A stretch of DNA of 64,000 nucleotides from Ochotona curzoniae (lineage: Eukaryota; Chordata; Mammalia; Lagomorpha; Ochotonidae). The notes under the pieces are model-generated. The model saw nothing but the letters and a program-made list of their open reading frames with translations, was not told the origin of the DNA and did no database searches. The number at the start of each line of letters is the position of its first letter. Position 1 is the first letter of the stretch. The position numbers and the translations under genes are program-made. Location of the stretch: positions 75,806,501-75,870,500 of the forward strand of contig NW_024466599.1 of assembly GCF_017591425.1 (NCBI RefSeq), written 5' to 3'. This document shows, in pieces, positions 1 through 10,545 of this stretch.

Positions 1-15
1 TGGCTTGTTTCCCAT
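1..15 (-). CDS. gag: gag start of an endogenous retrovirus (partial, leaves the window)
   Basis: Only five codons are inside the window, reading M-G-N-K-P from an ATG at 15-13. A Met-Gly start followed by a small polar residue is typical of retroviral Gag, where the glycine is myristoylated and targets the matrix domain to the plasma membrane. The call rests on context: it lies downstream of a minus-strand LTR, a primer binding site and a long leader, in the right order and orientation. Whether the reading frame stays open cannot be seen. With so few codons, a chance ATG is the alternative. Confidence 0.55.
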
Positions 16-1345
16 CTGAAAAGAGAGGATAAGAAAACAGAAGCGTCCCTCAGTTTCTATCTCTCCTGAGTTTAAGACGTCTCTTAAAACTCCTATTGCT
101 AGCCCGTGGCGTCCAGGTGTACTCTGAAGACCACAGAAGTAGGGAGGGAGGTGGGAGTGAAGTCAGTACACTTGACTCACGTCGCTCGACCTCCCACGCC
201 TTATGGGATGCGTCTCAGTTAGAACAGCATGTGCCAGGAGTGAAAAATCCGCTCCTGTTTCCTGCGCCATGCTAGACCTAGGCCTCTGCCTGGTGCAATA
301 CTCTGATGTCCTGGAGAACATATAAGTCAGAAGCAGCATGTGCCAAAAATATCCCCTGCACCCTGCTGCGTCTGGGACTTCTGCCGGACAAATATGCTCT
401 CCTTTTGAAATTTGTTCTAACCTCGAGCTGACAAGCCTGACCTCAAACTTCGGCCTGATTCTATAAGCCTGTGTAACAATGTCCTTAATGAGAGCTGGAG
501 GAATACCTGTGTTGACTCTGGTTTTCTGCTCACATTAGCGACTACACTCGTTAAGAGCTAACCTGGAGGAACTGTCTCTGCTGACTGCCTTGTGAAGGAG
601 TTAAGCACTTTCCAGTTAAGTTTATCTTAGATCTCATCTTTTAGAGGGGCCTAGAAAGAAACTCTGCCTGCCTTTTCCTTTCCCCATCACAGACCAGCTG
701 GTATTTAGCACATACTGACCAGTAAAAGAAAACCCAAAAACTGAATCCATAGAGAATGAGGAGACTTAGTGAGAAAAAGCTTTTGGAGAAGATATCAGAA
801 AAGGTAACGGAGGACTCATCAGTGCCTGAGGCTGTGAATTGAGGCACGCAGCCCAGGGCTCGTGGCCTCGCAGTGGTGACAACTGAGTCCCCGCAGAAGG
901 AAGGAAAGAGTGCAGATTTCAGCCCGACACCCTGACGGGCTGTCGGAGTCTGGGGTACAGTCCAGAGGCCTTTCGAAAAGCATCAGGGAGTGGCCCTGAC
1001 CAGAATTTCTGAGGCGCCCTAAGACTTCTCCCAGTCTCACGCGACGGGCTTAGTCCGCGAAAGGAAACTGAGTCTGGACAAAACCGACATTCCTGGAGCC
1101 AAGGACCCCAGCTCCAGGGGATCAATTTAGCCAAACTCAGCAAGCCTCGCCCCTGAGTCTTAAGACCGGCAGCCGCGCTAGACGCATTTAACTGGCTGAC
1201 AGGGACCTGGTGTTTCTTTTACGAGAGTTACTAATTGTGGAGAGCTAGTGTCTCCGAAAAACAGGATAGAGTCCGCTTTGCTCACCGTCCAACGAGATGG
1301 ATGTCTGGAGGCTGGCTGGAGATGAACTCAAGTCTCGCTGGTAGA
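16..1345 (-). other. Endogenous retrovirus 5' leader between primer binding site and gag
   Basis: About 1.33 kb separates the primer binding site from the presumed gag ATG. It would contain the packaging signal and the splice donor. The stretch is visibly rich in CpG (clusters near 190-200, 1040-1060 and 1165-1185) compared with the CpG-poor DNA beyond 1976, which fits a fairly recent insertion that has not yet lost methylated CpGs. Short minus-strand open frames inside it (for example 641-847, with a hydrophobic middle) are not in frame with gag and look incidental. Confidence 0.6.
1281..1286 (-). promoter_or_regulatory. Candidate retroviral splice donor in the leader
   Basis: On the minus strand the sequence reads G|GTGAGC at 1286-1280, about 60 nt downstream of the primer binding site. 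Gammaretroviruses place the donor used for env mRNA in a similar position. The match and spacing are seen; its use is inferred. Confidence 0.35.
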
Positions 1346-1365
1346 ATCCGAGTCACACGGCACCA
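1346..1365 (-). other. Retroviral primer binding site, tRNA-His type with a 2-nt insertion
   Basis: The plus strand here reads ATCCGAGTCACACGGCACCA, which is the 3' end of tRNA-His including CCA (ATCCGAGTCACGGCACCA) with two extra bases in the middle. On the minus strand this is the complementary TGGTGCCG... site that primes reverse transcription, four bases after the LTR end. A tRNA-His site is known from HERV-H-like class I elements. The 2-nt bulge could be a mutation or a variant primer. Confidence 0.8.
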
Positions 1366-1470
1366 AAACTGTTGCAGGAATTTTGACTCCGAGTATGGCA
1401 GCAACCTCAAATTCTTGTCTCGCAGGAAAGAAGAATTTTCATGCGGACACAGTTTAGTTTTAATGCAAGA

Positions 1471-1476
1471 TTTATT
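1471..1476 (-). terminator. LTR polyadenylation signal AATAAA
   Basis: AATAAA on the minus strand, about 90 bases downstream of the TATA-like box and about 100 bases before the LTR end, which is the normal place for the signal ending R in a gammaretroviral LTR. Confidence 0.6.
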
Positions 1477-1563
1477 AGGAAAGTTGAGAAGAGAAGACTC
1501 CCGTCCTAGTGACGGGAGGGGCTTTGAGATAGAAAGGACCCGTGCATGGGGGAGTGTTGGGAT

Positions 1564-1572
1564 CTTTTAAAG
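1564..1572 (-). promoter_or_regulatory. TATA-like box of the LTR promoter
   Basis: CTTTAAAAG on the minus strand. It would place the cap site near 1540 and leave an R region of about 80-90 bases up to the polyadenylation site. Position and sequence fit; activity is not shown. Confidence 0.45.
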
Positions 1573-1885
1573 GAATTTTCCCGTCCTCCCCAGGTGGTCC
1601 CCAGGTGTTCGGTTTTGGGGCAAAAGATCAGGGAGGTGCAGGATATGGGACATTCCAGGCCTTGGGCAGATATGCATCACTTATCAGCCTGAGGCCCTCC
1701 CACAATGGCCAAGGTAATGGCCGATAATACTTCAGGTGGGGCATTGATAACTAGCGTCCTGTCGTCCTGTCCCTTGGAAGGGACGTGTTCTGGTGAGTCC
1801 AAGACATGGTGGAGAAATTCTCCTTTACTCGGGGACCCAGAATGCCCTAACTGCCTACTACCCACTAACTCCTCTCTCAATAACA

Positions 1886-1975
1886 TTCACTGTGTAAGAA
1901 GGATCTCCCATGAAATAAAGCAAAGAGATCAAGAAACCAAATTCCATGCTCCCCATGGATATGGTGGGTCAGCCA
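1886..1975. other. Short unassigned stretch between LTR and L1 tail
   Basis: Either the true outer end of the LTR or old flanking DNA. Nothing recognisable is coded here. Confidence 0.4.
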
Positions 1976-2155
1976 TTTTATTTATTTTTCTTTTATTATT
2001 ATTATTATTACTTTCCATGACACAGTTTTGTAGGTACAGGGATTCCTCTATCCTTCCCAATTTTCCCCTCCCATTTTCCTCTTAACCAGCTTCACCCATT
2101 TTAGTTCAGTAGTATAGTCTTTTAGTAATAGTTACAAACTTACCATTCTGCTTTT

Positions 2156-2488
2156 TTTAAAAATTTATTTTTATTATTTTTATTTTTTTTTATTGGAAAG
2201 GCGGATATACAGAGAGGAGAGACAGAGAGGAAGATCTTCCATCCGATGATTCACTCTCCAAGTGAGCGCAACGGCCGATACTATGCCGATCCGAAGCCAG
2301 GAGCCTCTTCCGGGTCTCCCGCGCAGGTGCAGGTTCCCAAAGCTTTGGGCTGTCCTCGACTGCTTTCCCAGGCCACAGGCAGGGAGCTGGAAGGGAAACA
2401 GGGCTGCCGGGATAAAACCGGCACCCATATGGGATCCCGGGCGTGCAAGGCGAGGACCTTAACCACTGTGCACCACCGCGCTGGGCCC
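2156..2488 (-). mobile_element. Young lagomorph C-type SINE, full length
   Basis: A complete tRNA-derived SINE: Pol III head at the right end (GGGCCC...GCGGTGG-like in reverse), GGATCCCATATGGG block, and A/T tail at the left. Perfect 13-bp target duplications, CCATTCTGCTTTT, lie at 2143-2155 and 2489-2501. It sits inside the L1 3'UTR. High similarity to the copies at 5070, 22488 and 61665 marks it as young. Confidence 0.93.
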
Positions 2489-2635
2489 CCATTCTGCTTT
2501 TAACTGCATCATGGCATTCATCGTAGGTATAGACAAGTATAGAAAATCTAGTACTATGTTGTCAAACTATATTTAACTGTTTCATTGGAAGTCCTCCTTT
2601 TATTTGGGAGTAGAGAAACATATTACAATGTATTT

Positions 2636-2872
2636 TCACTCCTCGGTATGCTGGTCTCTGTTATATAGTTCATCTATGAGAATATATGTACATGTTTGTC
2701 CACCTGTATATCTATGTGTTTTGTATTTTGCATGAAGGTTGCCTTGTATCAGAGAGAACATATGATGTTTGTCCTTTTGGAATTGGCTTATTTCATCGAT
2801 CACAATGGTCTCCAGTTGGGACCATTTTGTGGCAAATGGTAGAATTTCATTCATTTTCAAAGTGGGATCCAT
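2636..2872 (-). pseudogene. C-terminus of L1 ORF2 (reverse transcriptase protein) remnant
   Basis: The minus-strand frame contains KMNEILPFATKWSQLE, then EISQFQKDKHHMFSL, which match the conserved end of mammalian L1 ORF2 (the 'MNEI-FA-TW--LE-I-LSE-SQ--KDKYHM-SLI' region). The typical short ending is followed here by about 35 more codons before a stop. It is the tail of a truncated copy, with no endonuclease or reverse transcriptase domain, and is not functional. Confidence 0.8.
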
Positions 2873-2984
2873 GAACTGCTGTCAGCAGGTATAGGATATC
2901 AAAATGATTGTCATGATAATGCTGTCATTGTTTGGTTTTTGTCACTGTGTTGTTATTTACTCTCATGGTGCAAATGCAGTGCAT

Positions 2985-3355
2985 TTCCTGTTGTTTTAAC
3001 AGAATATCTGAAACTGAGTGTTGCAAAGGAAAGAGCTTGATTTTGACCCAAAGTTCCAAGAGCATGGCGCTGGCATCTTGCCTGGCCTCTGGTGAGGCTC
3101 CCATGCTGCCCCCTGCACAGTGGGATAGCACAGGGCAAGCAGACAGTGGCAGAGAAACCAGATGAGAGGAAAGCAAGTCAGAGAAAGCCGCACAAGCTCT
3201 GCTGATTCTGTAACTGCCCACTAGGATAACCACTCCGCTATTGTGGGAACCACAATAACCCCATACCCCAATGCCTCAGAAAGATGTCATCATCTTTCAC
3301 ATTGCACATTGGAAACCAAACCTCAGCCTTAAATTTTTGGTAAGGACAAAAGCAT
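2985..3355 (-). mobile_element. Old MaLR-type LTR, antisense
   Basis: The plus strand follows the reverse complement of a mammalian MaLR (MST/MLT1-like) LTR: an 'ACAGAATATCTGAAACTGAG' end, a 'GGCGCTGGCATCTTGCC..CTGGTGAGG' middle and a 'GATGTCATCATC..AAACC' far part. It is diverged and has lost its own duplications. The exact subfamily is not resolvable by eye. Confidence 0.6.
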
Positions 3356-5035
3356 ATTTAACCATATCAGTAGGTAAAAGTGCTAATTCTTTAGTACCAA
3401 TCACAGTAGTTTAGCAAAATTCTAGCCAGCAGTCACTGGGCCAAACAATGAAATGATTGAGTTACAAATTGAAATGACACTTCCCCCCCCCCCAATGGGA
3501 CACCATTTGTCAGTTGAATGAGCAACTGACAAACATTTCTTCAAAATTTGGTGTCTGGTAGACATTTTCTCAAAAATACACAAAATGAGCCTGGAAGCGT
3601 AAGAAAATCAAGTAGCTCTTTGCTGCCAATAATCATTCAGTCGTCAATGAAGATTAGAAAGTTGGAAAACTTGAATGGTCTTCTATTACTTATAGACCTA
3701 TGATGAGATCAGCAGTGATAACAGCAAACAAGATGTTTTTGATGAATGAATCAGCATTCAGAAGACATATGCAACTCAGTGAGCCAATGTTTTCCAAACA
3801 ATTAGCACAAAATGGTGGAAAGTCCTGCATGCATCACCATGCCCAAGTGCTGGTTTGAATGATCCCAAGGTGATCAGATAATGCATGTTCTCTCCCTCTC
3901 TAGAGCTCAGTGTCCTGATTTCTAAAACTAACACCTAGAAGGAATGCTCTTCAAGAACATGTCAAGGTTGAAACAGTTGTAATTTTAATCAGACAAGGAA
4001 GCAGTTTCCAACTCCCTTCATATAAATCTATTAAAATTTTAAACAATGTAAAAATTTCTTCCATTTCACCAAGATTTAAGTGCTATAAAGCCTCACTCCT
4101 TTGCAGAAGATGAATAATGAGAGCCTTCTTTGATGAGGAATGGGGATACTCTGGGAACACTGAAGAACCACGTGTCTGTGCACAGCTCTCTCTTAGCATT
4201 CAGCCACCTGTAACTGAGAACCCATAGATCCACTCTGCTCCCCTCTGCACCTCAGCTGAGTCTTCACATTCCAAGGGATTGATTGATTTTTCATGTCTGG
4301 CAGCCCCATGTTTGGTGGTTACTAATGTAGTATCCTTAATAATAATGATGGTTTTTTTGCAAGTCCTGCTGTTCTAGGAACACCTGGATGCCTTGGATAG
4401 GACTGTGCAGCAGTTCTAATAAGAAAGCAGAGGAAGCCCTGGCAGTTGTCAAGGACTCTACTCACCTCTCTTCTATGATGGCCTTGCCACCCTGTATCTT
4501 AGCATGGTCAATAAAACCCAAGAGCAGCCATTTTTGAATTATCATTGGAATTTACAGATCAGGACGAGGCAGTGAGGACCTCTCGATTTGCTAAAACCCA
4601 GCAAAGAATCTGGTTTCAAAAGATGGGGTTAGCATCATCTGGAAAGACAAATGTTTGATACAAGAAAGGTTGATTCCCAGGGTTCAATTCGAGCCTGTTG
4701 AAGTGGCTGAGCTTTCAAGGTCTCAGCAGGAAAGAGAACTCCAGAGACCTGACCCACATTACTCTGTTTGGATAAGAGTATGCAAACCCGTGGGGCTGGC
4801 ACTTGTCACAGAAACTTTATCTGTGAAAAGGGAGCAATTTTCTCTTTAAAACTGATGTGTGGCACACTTGAAGCCTCAGTTCCCTTGGTACAATGTCAAC
4901 ATTTTCTAAGTAGTCTTTCTCTTATGTTTAGATTAGAAACTCTACTCAAAAAAAAAAAAAGCATGTGTTGTGTCTTATCAATCTGTCTCCTGATCCTCGC
5001 CCAGTATGTGGTATAGAAGAAAGCTCCTAAACAGT
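3356..5035. other. No recognisable feature
   Basis: Diverged unique-looking sequence with a C(10) run at 3485-3494. No exon, RNA gene or repeat that I can name. Confidence 0.5.
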
Positions 5036-5632
5036 GTTGAATGGGGTATTGGTTAAAACACTGTTTGTGGGGCCCGGCATGGTGGCACAGTGGTTAAGGT
5101 CCTCGCCTTGCACGCCCGGGATCCCATATGGGTGCCGGTTTTATCCCGGCAGCCCTGCTTCCCTTCCAGCTCCCTGCCTGTGGCCCAGGAAAGCAGTTGA
5201 GGACGGCCCAAAGCTTTGGGACCCTGCACCCGCATGGGAGACCTGGAAGAGGCTCCTGGCTTCGGATCGTTATAGTATCGGCCGTTGTGCTCACTTGGGG
5301 AGTGAATCATCGGACGGAAGATCTTCCTCTCTTTCTCTCCTCTCTGTATATCCACCTTTCCAATAAAAAAAAAATAAAAATAAATCTTAAAAAAAAAAAA
5401 ACGCTGTTTGTGATGCTTGCGTCCCATACTGGAGAGCCTGGCTTCCAGTCCTACCTCTACTTCTGATTCTAGTTCCTGTTGCCCTTTAAGAGCCAACAGC
5501 TTAGGACTTAAGCAAGTGCTCATGCCACCCATGGCTGGAGACCTCTGGCTTAGCCATGCTGTTGCAGGCAACTGAGCAGTGAACAGCCCTCTCTCTGTGT
5601 GTGCATGCGTGTCTTGCTGCCTCTAAAACAAA
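5036..5632 (+). mobile_element. Older C-type SINE, split by a younger SINE
   Basis: The left piece (5036-5069) and right piece (5399-5632) join to an older C SINE: '...GGTTAAAACACTGTTTGTGATGC', 'TCCCATACTGGAGAGCC' and 'TTCCAGTCCTACC' then a purine-rich tail. The younger copy at 5070-5398 interrupts it. Confidence 0.65.
5070..5398 (+). mobile_element. Young C-type SINE nested in an older SINE
   Basis: Full-length copy with head GGCCCGGCATGGTGGC and a CCAATAAAA-type tail. The target duplication AAACACTGTTTGTG (5056-5069) recurs as AAACGCTGTTTGTG (5399-5412), one mismatch. Long open frames across it on both strands are by-products of the SINE sequence. Confidence 0.93.
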
Positions 5633-6431
5633 CAAAAAAATAACAATAATAATAATCAATTGACATCTTGACTCTGCATTTTTATCTGGCAGCCTTTGTC
5701 ATGTGGAAAGGCAAATGTTCACTTTTGTAGTGAGAATTCAGGCCTTTCTATATTGTTCCTGCGATTGTTTCAGGCATGAATCAAACAGCAAAAGCGTCCT
5801 CCTCATGCCAACGGATTCTGTAGTTGAACTGAACTATCCTCTCAGTGAAGCCATGAAGCTCTTCAGCTGCTCACAAGTGGGCGGCACATCTACGGACCTT
5901 CTTCATTTATTCATCAAGAAGACCAGTGGCCTTTTGTGAGCCAGGAACTTGAGGTATATAATGGTAGGTTAGGAATGTATGATTCAGTAAACATTGGAAC
6001 TTACCAACTAGATTTGTTTTCTAATAAATTATCAATAACTTTTAAAAATTCTATTGAAAGTAACAGGTGATGTACTACTAAAAACAGTTTTTCATGATTC
6101 TTGTGCTTAAATACTGATATGATTGTGTTGCTCTTTTCTTGGACTCATGAGAGAGGTGGTACGCTACTAGACAGTGCCTATGAGCTCTAACGTTTGGTCA
6201 GAAATTGAAGACCTTGTTGCAATAGCATCCTTATGAAGTAGCAAATTTGTGGATATTAATGGCAAGAGCTTGTGCAAACACTTTGTTGTTCACACTTACT
6301 ACAATGTTCAATAAATTGAATTAGATAATCAACACTTTACATTTTGTTATTTTTTTTTTTTTTGCATTATGGTTAAAGTAGGCTGGGTTAAGTCATAAGG
6401 TTTAGTTGGGTAGCTTTATTAAATGTATTTA
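5633..6431. other. No recognisable feature
   Basis: A/T-rich sequence with a T-run at 6347-6363. The open frame at 5703-5939 has no recognisable domain and no splice or translation context. Confidence 0.5.
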
Positions 6432-6705
6432 TAATTGTATTTAAAAGAGAGACAGAAAGTCAGAAACAGAGGGTTCTATCTGCTGGTTCATTTCATTATG
6501 TTAAAAATAACTGCAGGACAAAGCTAGGAGCTGGAGCCTCCGTGTAGGCATCCCAGATGGATTGTTGGGGTCCAGCCTTCCAAGCCATCATTGCATTACA
6601 GAAAGCTGGAAGTGGAAGTGGAAAGGGCCTAGCATCCAAGCACTCCAGTATGGGTTAAGAGCATCCCAAGTAGTGTCTTAACTGAAGATTCCAAGGCTTG
6701 CCCTT
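6432..6705 (-). mobile_element. Old diverged C-type SINE
   Basis: Purine-rich tail region at the left (AAAAGAGAGACAGAAAG), then the 'GGAGCTGGAGCCTCC..GTAGGCATCCCAGATGG' body on the minus strand. No clear target duplication. Confidence 0.7.
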
Positions 6706-6708
6706 CTC

Positions 6709-7040
6709 TTTATAAATTTATTTTTATGTAATAGAGAGAGAGAGATAGAGAGAGAGACAGAGAGAAATAAACTGATTTCTTACTTGTTTACTCACTCTCC
6801 AATTGTCTGCAGTAGCTGGGACTTGGCTAAACCAAAGCTGGGAGCAAGAACCTCGATCGAAGTCTGCCGTGCAGGTGTGGGTTCCAGGAGCACAACCCTA
6901 TCACCTCTCACCTCGCAGTGTCTACACTGGCAGAAAGCTGGAATGGATGGGTGAATGGAGGGCTGAAGTTGGAAAGAAATCCCATGTAGGTGCTACAGCG
7001 TGGGACACAGTCATCCTAACTTGTGTCTGCTAGACCACTC
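6709..7040 (-). mobile_element. Old C-type SINE with GA-rich tail
   Basis: Starts with ATTTATTTTTATG and a GA-rich stretch, then SINE blocks such as TACTCACTCTCCAATTG and CAGGTGTGGGTTCC on the minus strand. A CT run follows at 7034-7055. Confidence 0.7.
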
Positions 7041-7347
7041 TCTCTCTCTCTCTCTTTTTTTATTTCTATATTTTCATTCCACAATGAGTTTATTGTAGCA
7101 TAATTTTATCACAATTTAAGAGCATCTATATAAGTATATCATGTGCACTACGTGGGAAATACTTAATACTAAAAGAGCCAATATTCAGCCTCTAGGCTAC
7201 AGTTAATTGTTGCTCATGGTAATGCATGTTGTCTATGTGGCTCACTGTGCGAAGCTTTTCCAGATCACATTGCTTAAATACTTCAAGTGCTAGACAGCAG
7301 GGCTGAGACAATGGCCAACCTGACTCACCTCATTCAATGACATTTAA

Positions 7348-7520
7348 ATATTCACTCAGAAAATATTTGTTGAGCATTCTGTGCTTCTCAACAATGTTAT
7401 GAGGTCTGTCGTCATCTCTCTCTGGAATAAATTGAGACAGAGAGACTAGGTACACTGTCTCGAGTAGCAGATCTGTCATCTGAAGCAGACTTGAAGCTTC
7501 TAGACCCTGGCTTACGGTGG
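7348..7520 (-). mobile_element. MIR element
   Basis: 'ATATTTGTTGAGCATTCTGTGC', a central 'ATGTTATGAGG..' and 'AGATCTGTCATCTGAAGC..' follow the order of a mammalian-wide MIR on the minus strand. Strongly diverged. Confidence 0.45.
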
Positions 7521-8039
7521 AATCAAGTTCAGTATGGTGAATGACTGTTTCTTTTTTAGTAAAGTAAGGGAAATCCAAGTGAATTCAGTTGATGACATGA
7601 AGATCCTGTTTTCTCACATGAAGTATAGAAATGGCCTGCTACATGCGAAATTTCACCCCTAAGTGGTTCTCAGAGTCCTTTGGGGAGATTGTTTACACCC
7701 CTAGTTTCTGATACAACAGGTCTGGGCAGCTCTGAGAATCTACTTTAAGCAATGATCTGCACCCATAGACGTCAATGCTGCCAGTCCACGGGCCACATGT
7801 GGACTGTAGTCTTACAGTGAGGTGGGAGTAAAGTCAGGACTTTCAGCTTTTAGTCTGTGAACTTGACCCAGTTACACAGCTGGTCTGAGTCTCTGTGTGT
7901 GTGTGTGTGTGTGTGAATTTGGATTTTTGGAGCTCCCCTAAAGATTAAAGGGTACCAGGTAGAAGTAGCTGTTTCTCTTTAAGAGCGTTTTTCATTTGTA
8001 TAAAAGGAAAACAAATTCATGTTTTTCATATGCATAGTT
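7521..8039. repeat. Unassigned stretch with a (TG)n microsatellite at 7894-7914
   Basis: A run of about ten TG units is the only structured element. Confidence 0.6.
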
Positions 8040-8250
8040 TTAAGAGTGTAATGATTCTTCCCATCTTCCCTCTCCTTTTTACTCCCACCCCCGCTTTTTT
8101 TCCTTTCATTTTAGCAATGGCACACGTTGAGTTTTCTTTATAATCATAAGCTTAACTCTGCACTCAGTGAGTGGTAAGTGGAAAAAGCACCATTCCACAA
8201 GCACTACAACAGCAACCAAACCTTTGCAGATAACACAGTGTCTCCTGTGG
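8040..8250 (-). mobile_element. Probable old L1 3'UTR, antisense
   Basis: A pyrimidine-rich 'CTTCCCTCTCCTTTTTACTCCC' run, then 'GAGTTTTCTTTATAATCATAAGCTTAAC' and 'GTGGTAAGTGGAAAAAGCAC' in the order I associate with antisense lagomorph L1 3'UTRs. No coding part to confirm it. Confidence 0.4.
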
Positions 8251-9542
8251 ATCCACACACAGGCTTGTTCTGAATGCTTGACCTGCTGTATCTGAGAGAC
8301 ACAGGCATGCTGCTAAGGACGCTGACGGAAGATGAGGGAAGTGGAGGAGTTGTACGTAGCTGAAGCTTAATCTGGATAAACATCCTGGTGGGCTGGGGGT
8401 GTACCCTGAGCTCTGCAGAATTCCTGCAGACTCAGGGGGACACTACACTCTTGTCCCTGGATTTCCTGCGAAGCATATCCTGAGGCAGGTGCAAATTGTT
8501 TGTTCAACAGTTGATCCCAGGAAGCTCTAGCAGAAGAATGGAGCAAGGGAAAGAAGAGGGACAGTAGCCACACTCCTGAATCCTGTTATCCTGGTGGGCT
8601 CTAGTGCCTCAACGTGCTAGGGGAAATGCTGATTCCTTAGAAGCTATTTCCTATAAGTCACTTCCTCTCATTTCCCACTGCCTCAGTAAGCCCTTAATGG
8701 TGATAGGTTGGCCAGGCACCTAGGGACATCCAGTTCCCTTACCAAAGTCCTGAGGCACCCACTGTTGGTGGCCACATGCCTTACCCTGCACTAGGCAGAG
8801 CCCAGGAGCCACTTGCTGCCATGCTTTCTGGGCACTAGCCCTGGTCCCTGACTGTGCATGACCAACACCTTTCTCAGGGAGTACAGTACACTGCTATTGA
8901 CCAAGCTGGGCTCAAGGGCTCTCTGATGGCCTGGCCATACTTCCTCCTTTACTCAGAGTCTGTAGTAGCCTACAGGGGTTTCCAAAATGGTCTCATGGCC
9001 CAGCTATGGTGTCCACACCTGTGTGCTGCTGCCTTCCACACTGCGCCTGAGTTGGTCTGTGTGTTCTTAGGAACAGATCAATCCGTATGAGTAGTTTTCC
9101 TCTTTCTTAGACCTTGTTGTCTATTCTGTATTAAATTTTCCTTGGCTAACCATAGGCCTCATATAGGTGCAATTTTTAATTTCAAAATATTTCACGAGTA
9201 ACTTATTTACATAAGTTTTCTTCTTTGAGAAACAATTACACATCCATTTTCCTTCTTTGTCCATATCAAGCTTTTCTATTTTTCTGTCATCCTTTTTATT
9301 TTTCAAACCAGTTTCACAGCCTGCTTATTTCTAGATCTGTTTTTCTAAAAATATCTTAATAGGATCTTTGATCTAGTCAAGTCTCTTCCAATTCTGTATT
9401 CAAATTTGTAGTCTTGTCTTTCCGAATTCTGCCAAACTCGCAATTCATCTATATTTACATTGTAGCATCTTCTCTAGAGTCTTGCATTTCTTTTCCCTGT
9501 GTGTATTTTTTTCTTATTTAAGTCTATTGCCTTGATATGTTT
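8251..9542. other. No recognisable feature
   Basis: Unique-looking sequence. The open frames at 8367-8573 and 8854-9090 show no family signature. 9120-9530 is A/T-rich. Confidence 0.5.
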
Positions 9543-9840
9543 CTGATTTATTTATTTACTTGATTATAAAATCAAGAGAGGAAGAGACATGGTGAGAGAG
9601 GGAAAGACTGCATTTTGGTTCACTCTCAAATGTTCACAGTATTCAAGGAAGGGCCAGGGACTCCACACAGGTCTCTGACGTGGATGAAAGGGACTCAAGA
9701 GTCTGAGCCATCACACGGTGTTTCCCAGGATATAGCAAGAAGCTGACCTGGAAGTGGAGGAGCCAGGACTCAATCTGGTGCTCATGTATAGGTGTGGGTG
9801 TCCCAACCAGCAGCTTGGACACAAAGCCAACTCGTCGCAT
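9543..9840 (-). mobile_element. Old C-type SINE
   Basis: A 'TTTATTTACTTGATT' tail with a GA-rich block at the left and the SINE body to the right ('GCTGACCTGGAAGTGGAGGAGCC'). Diverged. Confidence 0.6.
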
Positions 9841-10545
9841 TTTGTCTTCACAGTCGTTTGTGTAGTATCTTTGTCACGCAGTTCTTTCAACAATTTCATC
9901 ATGCATTAGTTCATTAGTTGACTCATAAGCACTTAGGTATTTGGAGATTTGTATGTGTGTGGGAGAGGAGTGCTGAGAACAGGAAGAAGGGGAAGGTGGG
10001 CCGAGCGTGGTTTGCCAAGCGTTTTAATCAGGAGGCTTCCTTTTTCTGCCACCGCAAAGTCTGCTTCCTGAAAATATACATGCTGAGTCCAGATTCCTCT
10101 AATTCTTTGAACCATGGTCTAGGAATGCTTCTGCTGGCCCTACAGACACCAATCATCTCCCTCCTTCCTATAAAGAATGATATATTCTTGCCCTTCAAGC
10201 AGAAACCTGCCAACTTTGCAACATAGTCTGTTTCCTTCATTGTGCACTCTGAGTGGAGCCTGTGTAAGGTTCTTTTACACCCCACCTGCGCAGGGTTTTC
10301 CATATCTTTTCTTCCACATGACATGTATTGACAGCAATTCTTTTAGATGTTTTAGATATTTGAGAATGAAGCATGCCTGCTGATCATCCTAAAAATTGAG
10401 TTTGCAGAATATTCTTCTCCATTCTTGTTTTGCTTTTACTTGATTTCTAGAAAGAGAAAAGTGCAGACAGATGTAGCAAAGGACAGGCTCACTGACATGA
10501 CCAGGATTGCTCTTTTTCACTAACAAAGGCTTGCAAAGTTCTTGC
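9841..10545. other. No recognisable feature
   Basis: Two overlapping opposite-strand open frames (9918-10226 and 10028-10324) lack any known domain. No splice-bounded exon seen. Confidence 0.5.

Larger units (their letters stand above)
1370..1885 (-). mobile_element. 5' LTR of a class I (gammaretrovirus-like) endogenous retrovirus
   Basis: On the minus strand the block ends ...GCAACA at 1370 and can start TGTTATTG at 1885, giving TG...CA ends and about 516 bp. It carries a TATA-like CTTTAAAAG (1572-1564) and an AATAAA (1476-1471) in the order expected for U3-R-U5, and is followed at once by the primer binding site. The 1370 end is secure. The outer end is uncertain: another CA at 1974-1975, just before the L1 tail, would give about 606 bp. 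The virus body lies to the left, so the 3' LTR and the target duplication are outside the window. Confidence 0.75.
1976..2880 (-). mobile_element. 5'-truncated L1 (3' end of ORF2 plus 3'UTR), split by a SINE
   Basis: Read on the minus strand, it holds the last part of ORF2 (2872-2636), then a 3'UTR and an ATA/ATT-rich tail at about 2010-1976. The 3'UTR resembles the 3' ends near 30870, 32140 and 23430 in this window. A SINE (2156-2488) interrupts the 3'UTR with its own target duplication, so the L1 is older. The element is truncated at about 2880, as most L1 insertions are. Confidence 0.85.

Noticed and set aside
641..847. Hydrophobic open frame in the retroviral leader, possible glyco-Gag-like leader peptide
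   Set aside because: It ends at a stop and is not in frame with the gag ATG at 15, so it cannot extend Gag.
5053..5571. 172-codon minus-strand open frame
   Set aside because: It runs through the young SINE at 5070-5398 and its older host SINE. Similar frames appear over the SINEs at 2156, 22488 and 61665.
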